Position numbers and translations under genes: made by a program. DNA of 64,000 nt from assembly GCA_947492905.1 (NCBI GenBank), contig CANLOL010000001.1, forward strand, positions 2,293,694 through 2,357,693, given 5' to 3'. This stretch comes from an uncultured Sphingorhabdus sp. (lineage in GTDB: Bacteria; Pseudomonadota; Alphaproteobacteria; Sphingomonadales; Sphingomonadaceae). How positions within the stretch are numbered: position 1 is the first letter of the stretch; each line of letters begins with the position of its first letter. The notes beneath the pieces are model-generated. The model was not told the DNA's origin. It searched no databases and saw only the letters and a list, made by a program, of their open reading frames with translations. Below, piece by piece: positions 46,648-55,220 of this stretch.

Positions 46648-47409
46648 TTATAACATCGCCATACCGCCATTAACATGTAATGTTTGTCCGGTGACATATC
46701 CAGCCTCTTTGCTTGCAAGATATGCCGCAGCAGCACCTATATCAGAACCTTGCCCCATATTTCCCATAGGGATTCTTGCATTTAAGGCTTGTTTTTGCGC
46801 GTCAGGCAAAACATCCGTCATTGGCGTTGCAATAAAGCCCGGCGCGATGCAATTCACAGTAATGCCTCGGCTCGCTAATTCCTGCGCCAGCGCTTTTGAC
46901 ATACCTACCACCCCTGCTTTAGAGGCAGCATAATTAGATTGCCCGGGATTACCCGTTGCACCTACCACGCTAGTAATAGAGACAATGCGGCCAAAACGTG
47001 CCTTCATCATAGGCCGCGCGGCGGCTCTGCATAAACGGAAATTTGATTCCAAATTGATGCGGATCACATCATCCCACTCTTCGTCCTTCATACGCATCGC
47101 CAAATTATCGCGCGTAATGCCTGCATTATTAATTAGAATGTCAATTTTACCAAGCTGCTCTATAGCCGAAGGAATAAGCGATTCTACGCTATCAGCATCA
47201 CCCAAATTACAGGCAATAGCGACATGATCGTCATGCGCATGACCAGCGCCATTCAATGTATCGCAATAGGCATTTAATTTATCAACATTGGACCCTGAAA
47301 CAGCAAGGCGCGCGCCTTGTGATGCCAAAGCAGTGCATATTTCGCTGCCAATACCGCCGCTGGCGCCTGTAACTAGGGCATTCATTCCTGTTAGATCAAA
47401 CATGTTCAT
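46648..47409 (-). CDS. fabG: 3-oxoacyl-ACP reductase
   Basis: 253 aa. A short-chain dehydrogenase: cofactor loop TGASGGIG (about 14-21), NNAG motif, catalytic Ser in SITSVVG and YAASKAG with Tyr and Lys. C-terminal GYVTGQTLHVNGGMAML is typical of FabG. The start overlaps the fabD stop (ATGA). Confidence 0.96.
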   Translation of the reverse strand: MNMFDLTGMNALVTGASGGIGSEICTALASQGARLAVSGSNVDKLNAYCDTLNGAGHAHDDHVAIACNLGDADSVESLIPSAIEQLGKIDILINNAGITRDNLAMRMKDEEWDDVIRINLESNFRLCRAAARPMMKARFGRIVSITSVVGATGNPGQSNYAASKAGVVGMSKALAQELASRGITVNCIAPGFIATPMTDVLPDAQKQALNARIPMGNMGQGSDIGAAAAYLASKEAGYVTGQTLHVNGGMAML

Positions 47410-48353
47410 AAACCTTTCAATAGATTTTCAATATCATCCATGGTGACGACCGAATCAATGACCAACTCATCTGAAACATGCGATGCACTCTTTTTCACCA
47501 TTGGTGATAAGACCTTGCCGCCAAATTCCACAAAATGCGTCACCCCTGCTTCGGCCATAGCGGCAGAAGACTCGCGCCAGCGGACACGGCCTGTAACTTG
47601 TTCAACCAAAGATGTTCGGATTGCATCGGCATCACTAAGCTTTGATGCAGAGACATTAGCGAATAGAGGAACTGATGGATTGTTCATATCGGCCTCTTCC
47701 AAAGCCGCCTCCATCGCGTCAGCAGCATCTTGCATCAATGGGCAATGAAATGGCGCTGATACTGGCAATAAAATGCCGCGCTTAATCCCATGATCTTTTA
47801 CCATCGCAACAGCGCGATCAATTGCTTCTTTATGACCTGATATAACCACTTGAGATGGGTCATTATCATTAGCAACCGTGCATATAGCACCCTCGGATGC
47901 AGCAGCAGCCAAAGCTTCTGCTTTTTCAATGTCAGCACCTAATAATGCGGCCATCGCACCTTGACCAACTGGAACAGCGGCTTGCATGGCCTGTCCTCTG
48001 AGTTTGAGCAATTTTGCTGTTGTGGCGAGATCAAATGTTCCCGCCGCGCACAATGCGCTATATTCACCTAGGCTATGGCCTGCAACAAATTGGCATTTAT
48101 CAGCTAGGCTAATAGCGCCCTCTTGTTCCATAACGCGCAAAGTAGCGATCGCATTGGCCATAATCGCGGGTTGAGCATTTTCGGTTAGGGTTAATTCAGC
48201 CTCATCCCCTTCGCTCATCAGCCGATAAAGATTTTGTCCTAATGCTTCATCAACCTCTTGGAATGTAGAGCGCGCGACAGCGCTGGCTTCTGACAATATT
48301 TTTCCCATTCCAATTTTTTGGCTGCCTTGACCGGGGAATAAAAATGCACGCAT
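47406..48353 (-). CDS. fabD: Malonyl-CoA:ACP transacylase
   Basis: 315 aa. It loads malonyl groups on ACP. The catalytic Ser94 lies in GHSLGEY, the His in APFHCPLM and the N-terminal FPGQGSQ is intact. First gene of the minus-strand run fabD-fabG-acpP-fabF-mltG, divergent from the rpsF ribosomal operon. Confidence 0.97.
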   Translation of the reverse strand: MRAFLFPGQGSQKIGMGKILSEASAVARSTFQEVDEALGQNLYRLMSEGDEAELTLTENAQPAIMANAIATLRVMEQEGAISLADKCQFVAGHSLGEYSALCAAGTFDLATTAKLLKLRGQAMQAAVPVGQGAMAALLGADIEKAEALAAAASEGAICTVANDNDPSQVVISGHKEAIDRAVAMVKDHGIKRGILLPVSAPFHCPLMQDAADAMEAALEEADMNNPSVPLFANVSASKLSDADAIRTSLVEQVTGRVRWRESSAAMAEAGVTHFVEFGGKVLSPMVKKSASHVSDELVIDSVVTMDDIENLLKGL

Positions 48354-48579
48354 TGATATGACCTTCCTAAATTATTTTGCATTATGATGATATAGCCCAT
48401 CAATATGAGGTTAGTTGCCGATATGCTGATGAGAGAAAAACTGCAAGTTTAAGATTGCATTATATGATAATTTGAGCCATAGGCCCGCTTCCAAGAAAAT
48501 AAACCTTGGGAATAGAAGAAGGCCGGAGGGGCGTTTGCATGGTGCAGCGTCAGCGATCGGTAACAGAAAAGGAAAGCCC
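48354..48579 (+). promoter_or_regulatory. fabD/rpsF divergent region with possible ribosomal-protein leader
   Basis: 226 bp that must hold both promoters. Near the 3' part, TTCCAAG (48489-48495) pairs with CTTGGGAA (about 48505-48512) with one bulged base, followed by a GGCCGGAGGGGC stretch. Many bacteria have an S6:S18-binding RNA leader with an exposed CCG ahead of rpsF; this could be one, but I could not confirm the consensus structure. Confidence 0.3.
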
Positions 48580-48966
48580 ATGCCGTTTTATGAGCATGTA
48601 TTTTTGGCGCGCCAAGACCTGTCACAAGCTCAGGTGGATGCGCTGGCAGAAAATGCCACAAAAATCGTAGAAGAAAATAATGGTAAAGTCCTCAAGACCG
48701 AAACTTGGGGTCTTCGTACTTTAGCCTATAAAATTCAAAAGAATCGCAAAGCCCATTATGTCATGTTGGAATTGGATGCTCCGGGTACAGTAATTGCTGA
48801 AATGGAACGTCAAGCACGCATGAATGAAGATGTATTACGTTTTCTTACCATTCGCGTTGATGAAGCCGAACAAGGCCCAAGCGTTATGATGCGCAAGAAT
48901 GAACGCTCTAGCCGCGGCCGTGATGGCGGTTCACGCGGTAATGACAATTATGGAAAGGATGATTAA
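48580..48966 (+). CDS. rpsF: 30S ribosomal protein S6
   Basis: 128 aa. [15 protein letters not shown] at the N-terminus and [19 protein letters not shown] are diagnostic. The tail is Arg/Gly-rich, as in other alphaproteobacteria. ATG 48580 follows GGAAAG; the longer in-frame upstream extension is rejected. Starts the operon rpsF-rpsR-rplI. Confidence 0.98.
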   Translation: MPFYEHVFLARQDLSQAQVDALAENATKIVEENNGKVLKTETWGLRTLAYKIQKNRKAHYVMLELDAPGTVIAEMERQARMNEDVLRFLTIRVDEAEQGPSVMMRKNERSSRGRDGGSRGNDNYGKDD

Positions 48967-48968
48967 TC

Positions 48969-49193
48969 ATGGCACGCCCATTTTTCCGTCGTCGCAAATC
49001 TTGCCCATTTACAGGCAAAGGCGCCCCTAAAATTGATTATAAAGATACACGTTTGCTACAGGGTTATATCTCTGAGCGTGGCAAAATTGTACCTTCTCGT
49101 ATTACTGCCGTATCGGCCAAAAAGCAGCGTGAACTAGGACAAGCGATTAAACGCGCTCGTCACCTTGGTTTGTTGCCCTACATTGTGAAATAA
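48969..49193 (+). CDS. rpsR: 30S ribosomal protein S18
   Basis: 74 aa, full length. [12 protein letters not shown] and the core [21 protein letters not shown] are typical. It binds S6 on the platform of the small subunit. Two bp after rpsF. Confidence 0.98.
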   Translation: MARPFFRRRKSCPFTGKGAPKIDYKDTRLLQGYISERGKIVPSRITAVSAKKQRELGQAIKRARHLGLLPYIVK

Positions 49194-49204
49194 GGAACGC
49201 TCTC

Positions 49205-49849
49205 ATGGATATTATTTTATTGGAACGCGTTGAAAAACTTGGCAGCATTGGTGATGTTGTAACCGTTAAAGACGGTTATGCTCGTAACTTCTTGCTTCCT
49301 AACAAAAAAGCGCTTCGTTCAAACGCAGCTAACCGCAAAGTATTTGAGGCCAATCGCGCCAAAATCGAATCTGACAATGCGGAACGCAAAACCGAAGCTG
49401 AAAAAGCATCTTCTAGCGTTGAAGGCACTCAGATCGTTTTGATTCGTGCTGCTTCAAACAGTGGACAGCTATATGGTTCAGTATCAGTTCGCGATATTGT
49501 TGAAGAATTGAACAAAACTGGTGCTAATGTTACAAAATCAATGATTGTTTTGGAACGTCCCATCAAAGCATTAGGCCTTGCCGATGTGCGCGTTGTTCTT
49601 CACCCTGAAGTCACCGTCAATATTCAAGTGAATGTTGCGCGTAGTGAAGATGAAGCTGAAATGCAAAAAGATGGCGTAGATGTTATCACGCAAATGTTCG
49701 AAGAAGAGCAAGCTGAAATCGCTCTTGAGAGCATTGCAGCCGAAGAAGAAGCGGCTAGCGCTCGTAAAGCAGCAGAAGATCGTGCTGAAGGCGAAGCTGA
49801 AGCTGCTGCTCCTGAAGCAACTGGCGAAGAAGAAGAGCCAGAAGCATAA
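49205..49849 (+). CDS. rplI: 50S ribosomal protein L9
   Basis: 214 aa. The N-terminal domain MDIILLERVEKLGSIGDVV and VKDGYARNFLLP are typical. The C-terminal domain ends near residue 150; an extra 55-residue Glu/Ala-rich tail follows, longer than the E. coli protein but common in alphaproteobacteria. Followed by an intrinsic terminator. Confidence 0.98.
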   Translation: MDIILLERVEKLGSIGDVVTVKDGYARNFLLPNKKALRSNAANRKVFEANRAKIESDNAERKTEAEKASSSVEGTQIVLIRAASNSGQLYGSVSVRDIVEELNKTGANVTKSMIVLERPIKALGLADVRVVLHPEVTVNIQVNVARSEDEAEMQKDGVDVITQMFEEEQAEIALESIAAEEEAASARKAAEDRAEGEAEAAAPEATGEEEEPEA

Positions 49850-49869
49850 AGCTTTTTACATATTAATAG

Positions 49870-49897
49870 AAAAGCCGCCCAATGAGGCGGCTTTTTT
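49870..49897 (+). terminator. Intrinsic terminator of the rpsF-rpsR-rplI operon
   Basis: AAAGCCGCC (49871-49879) pairs with GGCGGCTTT (49886-49894), loop CAATGA-like, followed by a T-run to 49897. The A's upstream let it work for folE in the reverse direction too. Confidence 0.9.
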
Positions 49898-49937
49898 ATG
49901 CGTGCGATAAATAATGTATCAGCTCTTCGGTTAGGTC

Positions 49938-50525
49938 TTAATACCCCATCAAGCTCATAACTTCTTTACGGCTGCGTTGATCATCTAAAAAACAGCCAAT
50001 CAATTTGCTGGTCACCATACCAACACCAGGTGTGCGGACACCGCGCCCCGTCATACAGCCATGCTGTGCATCAATCACTACCGCTACGCCCTGAGGTTTA
50101 AGATTATCCCAAATACATTTGGCCACTTGCGCGGTTAAGCGCTCTTGAATTTGCAATCGGCGCGCATAGCCGTGCAGCACACGGGCTAGTTTCGAAATAC
50201 CCACTACTTGATTGGTCGGCATATAAGCAATAGAGGCTTTACCAGTAATTGGCGCCATATGATGCTCGCAATGCGATTGAAATGGAATATCTTTAAGCAA
50301 TACCAATTCATCATATCCGCCCACTTCCTCAAATGTACGCGATAAATGTATAGAAGGATCTTCATTATAACCTTGGCAATATTCCTTCCAAGCGCGGCCA
50401 ACACGCGCTGGCGTATCTAACAGCCCTTCACGATCTGGGTCTTCACCTGACCATTTAAGCAATGTTCTAATAGCATCTTGTACATCATCAGGTACTGGCA
50501 TTTTTTCTCGCGGTGAATCGGACAT
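49938..50525 (-). CDS. folE: GTP cyclohydrolase I
   Basis: 195 aa. First enzyme of tetrahydrofolate/pterin synthesis. The zinc motif is FQSHCEHHMAPI, and DRLTAQVAKCIW-like (QERLTAQVAKCIWDNL) and GVAVVIDAQHGCMTGRGV complete the active site. ATG 50525 overlaps a GAGAAAG ribosome site region; an in-frame TTG at 50540 is rejected. Downstream of the TonB-like gene. Confidence 0.97.
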   Translation of the reverse strand: MSDSPREKMPVPDDVQDAIRTLLKWSGEDPDREGLLDTPARVGRAWKEYCQGYNEDPSIHLSRTFEEVGGYDELVLLKDIPFQSHCEHHMAPITGKASIAYMPTNQVVGISKLARVLHGYARRLQIQERLTAQVAKCIWDNLKPQGVAVVIDAQHGCMTGRGVRTPGVGMVTSKLIGCFLDDQRSRKEVMSLMGY

Positions 50526-50596
50526 ATTAATCTTTCTCAAATCAAATTATAATTATGTGGCACTTATATAGCATTAGATATTGATATTGCATCAAT

Positions 50597-51355
50597 TTAC
50601 TCAGGTATTTGCCATCTTATGCTATTACGATATATGCTCTCAATGGAAATACCCTGTGAATTTAGGCCTTTGTAAAAAATAGCGCGCTTCATCAGCAAAT
50701 CACAAGTTGCTTTATCCAAATCTTCATGCCCGCTGCTATCCACTATGTTGCAACTTGATACCGTGCCTTCCTTTGAAACAGTCAATGTAAAATCAACAAC
50801 GCCCTCTCGCTCCTCTCTCAGAGCAGGAGTAGGATAGTCATATGGCGTTATCCATTCGGCAGGAGAATTGAGAGGAACTGCTTTATCCCCAATCAATTCT
50901 CGTGTCTCTGTTTCAGCTGGCTCTTCTGATGTGGTTACTATCTTTGGTATATCCGCTATTTCATCAGAACCACTATCAAATAAATTTGTAACTCCTGTCA
51001 TTTTAAACAGGGTAAAAATCCCTATAAAACCCCAGAAAAGATAGCTTTTACCATTAGACAAAGTCTTGCTAATCATAGAGCTTATGACAATATAATTCTC
51101 ATCAGCCACATTATTTCGGCTAGCTTTTCTGCTGGATTGATCTGTTGCAGGCGCGTTTTCAAATTGGGAATCATTGTGGATTAAACGGCATGAAGCACAT
51201 AATAAGCTGCCATTATCATCCTTGGTGGCCAGTGCAGATTTTTTAAATAAGTCATCGCGGCGGTCCTCCGCAGACAAATCATCTCTTAAAACAAGACCGC
51301 AGCGCTTGCATTCATTAGAGCTTTGCCAAAACTTCAAACCGCCAAATCCGCTCAA
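50597..51355 (-). CDS. Zinc-ribbon / TonB C-terminal domain hybrid protein
   Basis: 252 aa. The N-terminus carries two CxxC pairs (Cys16/19 and Cys53/56), a likely zinc ribbon. A single membrane helix lies at about 105-122. From 160 on is a TonB_C domain: [38 protein letters not shown] is the characteristic YP-x-x-A-R-like/energy-transducer region. The cytosolic ribbon, inner-membrane helix and periplasmic TonB part would place it like a TonB, but the Pro-rich linker is short. Start is TTG 51355, overlapping the previous stop (TTGA); no later Met is plausible. ExbB/ExbD are absent nearby. Confidence 0.8.
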   Translation of the reverse strand: MSGFGGLKFWQSSNECKRCGLVLRDDLSAEDRRDDLFKKSALATKDDNGSLLCASCRLIHNDSQFENAPATDQSSRKASRNNVADENYIVISSMISKTLSNGKSYLFWGFIGIFTLFKMTGVTNLFDSGSDEIADIPKIVTTSEEPAETETRELIGDKAVPLNSPAEWITPYDYPTPALREEREGVVDFTLTVSKEGTVSSCNIVDSSGHEDLDKATCDLLMKRAIFYKGLNSQGISIESIYRNSIRWQIPE

Positions 51356-52005
51356 CCGATGCTTTGACCAGTTTTAGCCCAGTCCGCCATAAACCCTTCA
51401 ATGCCTTTATCTGTTAAGATATGTTTGAATAGGTTTTTGATAACAGCGGGCGGCATCGTTGCCACATCTGCACCAATTTTGGCAGATTGCAGCAAATGAA
51501 TGGGGTGACGAATAGAAGCCACCAAAATTTCAGTATCAAACGCATAATTGTCATAAATTGTACGAATATCGTCGATTAAGTCCATGCCATCAAAACCATT
51601 ATCATCATGACGACCAACAAAAGGCGATACAAATGTTGCGCCCGCTTTGGCAGCCAATAAGGCTTGATTGGCGGAAAAACATAATGTCACATTGACCATA
51701 GTGCCTTCGCCAGTGAGTGCTTTACATGTTTTCAAACCATCGATGGTGAGCGGCACTTTTATTGTCACATTATCGGCTATCTTGCGCAGGATTTCTGCTT
51801 CTTTCATCATGGTGGGATGATCCAAAGCAACAACTTCTGCGGAAACTGGACCATCGACCATATCACAGATTTCTTTTGTCACTTCCATGAAATCGCGACC
51901 TGATTTTGCGATTAAAGACGGGTTAGTGGTCACTCCATCCAATAATCCAGTAGCCGCCATCTCGGCAATATCATCAGTATTCGCAGTATCGACAAAAAAT
52001 TTCAT
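51352..52005 (-). CDS. Transaldolase / fructose-6-phosphate aldolase family (TalC-like)
   Basis: 217 aa, the short single-domain type. [29 protein letters not shown] and the Schiff-base Lys83 in NVTIKVPLT are characteristic. The short family includes both transaldolases (sugar-phosphate exchange) and Fsa aldolases; the choice cannot be made here. First gene of the run tal-TonB-folE, divergent from the TonB-receptor-like gene. Confidence 0.93.
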   Translation of the reverse strand: MKFFVDTANTDDIAEMAATGLLDGVTTNPSLIAKSGRDFMEVTKEICDMVDGPVSAEVVALDHPTMMKEAEILRKIADNVTIKVPLTIDGLKTCKALTGEGTMVNVTLCFSANQALLAAKAGATFVSPFVGRHDDNGFDGMDLIDDIRTIYDNYAFDTEILVASIRHPIHLLQSAKIGADVATMPPAVIKNLFKHILTDKGIEGFMADWAKTGQSIG

Positions 52006-52235
52006 CTTATCTCTTTCTATAATTGTGCACTTAATAGAATTCTCTAGCGCATTGGTATGATTCGCTTTTATGTATAAACAAATTTCAAACTATATCTAAA
52101 TTTATTCAGGGGTGGTTTGCGACAATTTATTACATATTTTAGATTTTAAAATCTCAACTCCTCTGTAAATCTATTATCTAATTCAATATTATAACGAAGA
52201 CTCTCTCAATTTCTCCAGCAAAGCCCCTGATTGAT
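52006..52235. other. Divergent intergenic region, transaldolase / TonB-receptor-like gene
   Basis: 230 bp, AT-rich, between two divergent genes. It must hold both promoters. No Fur-box-like palindrome, riboswitch or strong hairpin was recognised. Confidence 0.45.
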
Positions 52236-54917
52236 ATGAAAATGAAAAAAATATTACATCAAACTACTGCTATGTCTTGCATATTAATTTTGGCATTGCC
52301 TGTCATGGTAGCGGCGCAAGAAAATGATGCATCGGATGATCCGCCCGTTGAAACAATTGATGATGATAACACTCAAGATGATGTTGACGAAAGAGAGATT
52401 TTAGTCACGGCACAACGCATCAGAGGATCAGTGATTAGCGAAGCGCCGCCAGTAGCTATATTATCCGAAGATGACATCGCAAGTTATGGCGCGGACTCTA
52501 TCCAAGAATTGTTAAGCGCCATATCACCCCAAACTGGGTCTTCAAGAGGCAGAGCAAGCGGACCGCCCATCGTGCTTATCAATGCTCAGCGCGTCTCAGG
52601 TTTCAGAGAATTACGCAACATACCGCCAGAGGCTGTTGTCCGTGTTGAAGTGTTTCCCGAAGAAGTCGCATTGCAATATGGTTTTCGTCCTGATCGACGT
52701 GTTATTAATTTCATTTTAAAAGATGATTTTTCTAGCATTGATATTAATGGCGGAGCTGGCGCATCAACTTCTGGTGGTTATGTTACGACTGATATCGGAT
52801 CAACTTATACAAAATTCTCAAAAAATAGCCGCCTTAATCTGGATGTTGATTATGAAACTACCAGCGCTCTTACCGAGGATGAGCGCGATATTTTTCAAGA
52901 AGAGAATACGCTCGGGGCCGTGATTGTTGGCCCCATAGGGGCGCAAGATATTGGTCAATTCAGAACATTATTGCCAAGCAGCGACACGATAGAAATAGAG
53001 GGCGTTTACAGCCGTGCTTTGTCTAAAACGACCAGCCTGTCGCTGAATGCTGGCTATACAAATGTTGAGAGCACTAGCCTATTTGGCCTCAACAATCCTA
53101 TTTTGACAGTTCCCGCCAGCAATCAATTTAATATAAGCGGCAATGATCAATTGGTTCAGCGTTTCTTCATCGAACCGCGCCCTCTGCAATCAACAAGGCA
53201 AAGCGATAATTTCGAGGCTGGTTTGGCATTAAATTCATCATTAGATGGTTGGAGATGGTCAACAACTCTCAACGCAAATTACACCGATAGCGCCGCTCAG
53301 ATAGACCAAAACAGTAGTTTCACAGCATTACAGCAAGATTTGCTCAATGATGATAGCGTCAATATTTTTGCGGATAATTTTGCACCTGAAGTCGGTCCAA
53401 TCGATATTATAAATACTAATGTTAAAACTACAAATATTTCTAACCTAAATACATTATCGGGCACATTATTCGACATTCCCAATGGTGAAGTACGCGCAAC
53501 CTTCAGGGGCGGCTATAATTATAGCCGTATAGACAGCGATAGCGATCAATCTGGCGTTAACGTCAACACAATATTGTCACGTAATACGCTCACTTTTGGC
53601 GCCAATATCGATATTCCTCTAATAGATAGAGGCGTTGGATTAGGCCGAATATTAGGAAGCCTATCCATTAATGGTAATGCGAGTGCTAGCGATGTGTCTG
53701 ACTTTGGCTCTCTGACCCAATATGGTTTTGGCGTTACTTGGAAACCCATTGATGATCTGACCATCACATTTACATCCATTAATGAAGATACGCCTCCTTC
53801 TATTGCGCAACTCGGCAATCCAATTTCTATTATTCCAAATGTACCAATTTTTGATTTTAGCCTCTCTGAAACCAGCTTCATTCTTTTGACAACTGGCGGG
53901 AATCCAGACTTATTGGCAGAAAGACAGAGAGATATAAAAATATCAGCCAATTTTTCACCCAGCAAAATATCGGGTTTAAATATTATTGCGGATTATTCCC
54001 GCAACAGAAGCTTTGATACAAGCAATGCTTTTCCGCTTCTTACACCAGAAATAGAAGCAGCATTCCCCGATCGCGTAACGCGCGATGCAGACGGCATATT
54101 AATAGCATTGGACAGAACGCCAGTATCATTTGATCGTGTTGCGAGTGAACGAATAAGATATGGCCTAAATTTCTCTAAATCATTGGGTAGAGGTGGCCGA
54201 GGTGCAGGTAGGCCCAGAGGAGCTGGAAGACCAACTGGAGCAAGAAGACCAACAAGTGCTGGAAGGCCAACTGGTGCTGAACGCCCTAATGGTACAGGAA
54301 GACCTGCAAATGCAGGAACAGTACGTCCAGATAGCACCGTTTCAGTAAATGTAAATGGTCAAACATCTGCTCCAAACGCACAGCAGCGTCCAGCAGGCCG
54401 ACCAAGAGGTAGAGGCGGCCCACCCAGAAGACCGGGCCGTTTTAATATTTCAATCTTTCACACTATTGCATTGGATGAGAGCATCTTGATTCGCCCTGAT
54501 GTTACCGAATTAGACTTATTAAATGGCTCTGCCATTGGTTCTAATGGCGGTGCTGCTCGTCATAGGGTGGAATTAGAAGGCGGCATATTTAACAATGGAA
54601 TTGGTGCGCGTGTATCAGCAAATTATCAAAGCGGTTCCACTGTTGATGGCGATATTTTAACAGGATCTAGCGATTTACGCTTTGGGTCATTAGCGACATT
54701 AGATTTTCGTTTATTTTTCAATTTTGACTCGCGGCCCAAATTGGTAAAATCGCTACCATTCTTAAAAAGCAGCCGCGTTTCTTTTAGTGTTGATAATGTC
54801 TTTAATGCGATACAAAATATCACAGATTCATCCGACGATGTGCCCATTAATTTTCAACGCGGGTTTATTGACCCACGAGGAAGATTTGTGCAATTTAGAT
54901 TCCGAAAGAGGTTTTAA
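52236..54917 (+). CDS. TonB-dependent receptor-like protein with Arg/Gly/Pro-rich insert
   Basis: 893 aa. Signal peptide (residues 1-26), a TonB-box-like REILVTAQ near 55, a plug domain (about 60-170: EDDIASYGADSIQELLSAI, NIPPEAVVRVEVF) and a long beta-barrel ending VQFRFRKRF. Residues about 650-735 hold a low-complexity insert with repeated GRP/RPTGA units, rich in Arg, Gly, Pro. Such proteins import siderophores, vitamins or sugars; substrate unknown. Downstream comes an NrtS-like gene 14 bp away. A TonB-like gene lies just across the divergent spacer. Confidence 0.88.
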   Translation: MKMKKILHQTTAMSCILILALPVMVAAQENDASDDPPVETIDDDNTQDDVDEREILVTAQRIRGSVISEAPPVAILSEDDIASYGADSIQELLSAISPQTGSSRGRASGPPIVLINAQRVSGFRELRNIPPEAVVRVEVFPEEVALQYGFRPDRRVINFILKDDFSSIDINGGAGASTSGGYVTTDIGSTYTKFSKNSRLNLDVDYETTSALTEDERDIFQEENTLGAVIVGPIGAQDIGQFRTLLPSSDTIEIEGVYSRALSKTTSLSLNAGYTNVESTSLFGLNNPILTVPASNQFNISGNDQLVQRFFIEPRPLQSTRQSDNFEAGLALNSSLDGWRWSTTLNANYTDSAAQIDQNSSFTALQQDLLNDDSVNIFADNFAPEVGPIDIINTNVKTTNISNLNTLSGTLFDIPNGEVRATFRGGYNYSRIDSDSDQSGVNVNTILSRNTLTFGANIDIPLIDRGVGLGRILGSLSINGNASASDVSDFGSLTQYGFGVTWKPIDDLTITFTSINEDTPPSIAQLGNPISIIPNVPIFDFSLSETSFILLTTGGNPDLLAERQRDIKISANFSPSKISGLNIIADYSRNRSFDTSNAFPLLTPEIEAAFPDRVTRDADGILIALDRTPVSFDRVASERIRYGLNFSKSLGRGGRGAGRPRGAGRPTGARRPTSAGRPTGAERPNGTGRPANAGTVRPDSTVSVNVNGQTSAPNAQQRPAGRPRGRGGPPRRPGRFNISIFHTIALDESILIRPDVTELDLLNGSAIGSNGGAARHRVELEGGIFNNGIGARVSANYQSGSTVDGDILTGSSDLRFGSLATLDFRLFFNFDSRPKLVKSLPFLKSSRVSFSVDNVFNAIQNITDSSDDVPINFQRGFIDPRGRFVQFRFRKRF

Positions 54918-54931
54918 CTTCATAGGAAATT

Positions 54932-55180
54932 ATGATGGATGATGAATATCACAAAAGTTTTTGGGAATTATTATTCTGTAAAAAGTCAATGATTAGAGCC
55001 ATTAAAATCTCTCTGATTATTGGAACATTGCTTACAATTATCAACCAAGGGGATATGATTATTAATGGAATCATGCCTCCATTATGGAAAATAATATTAA
55101 CATATTTAGTGCCCTTCAGCGTCAGTAGCTATTCTTCGGCAAAATTATTGCGCGAGATAAATACAAAACAGCCCGCCTAA
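54932..55180 (+). CDS. NrtS-like small membrane protein (nitrate/nitrite transporter family)
   Basis: 82 aa with two membrane helices (about 20-40 and 48-68). The pattern MIRAIKISLIIGTLLTIINQGD, then WKIILTYLVPFSVSSYSSAK is what I recall for NrtS, a short nitrate/nitrite transport protein described in cyanobacteria and proteobacteria. AGGA precedes the start. Co-oriented behind the receptor gene; its 3' end lies within the terminator. No nitrate reductase is nearby. Confidence 0.8.
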   Translation: MMDDEYHKSFWELLFCKKSMIRAIKISLIIGTLLTIINQGDMIINGIMPPLWKIILTYLVPFSVSSYSSAKLLREINTKQPA

Positions 55181-55196
55181 AAAGACGGGCTGTTTT
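55165..55196. terminator. Bidirectional intrinsic terminator
   Basis: AAAACAGCCCG (55165-55175) and CGGGCTGTTTT (55186-55196) form a perfect 11-bp stem. A and T ends make it work in both directions. It separates the convergent NrtS-like gene and the barrel gene. Confidence 0.92.
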
Positions 55197-55220
55197 ACTA
55201 CGCTACGCAAAATTTTATCT

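Noticed and set aside
51352..52005. Firm choice between transaldolase and fructose-6-phosphate aldolase
   Set aside because: Both share the visible motifs, and the discriminating residue could not be judged without an alignment.
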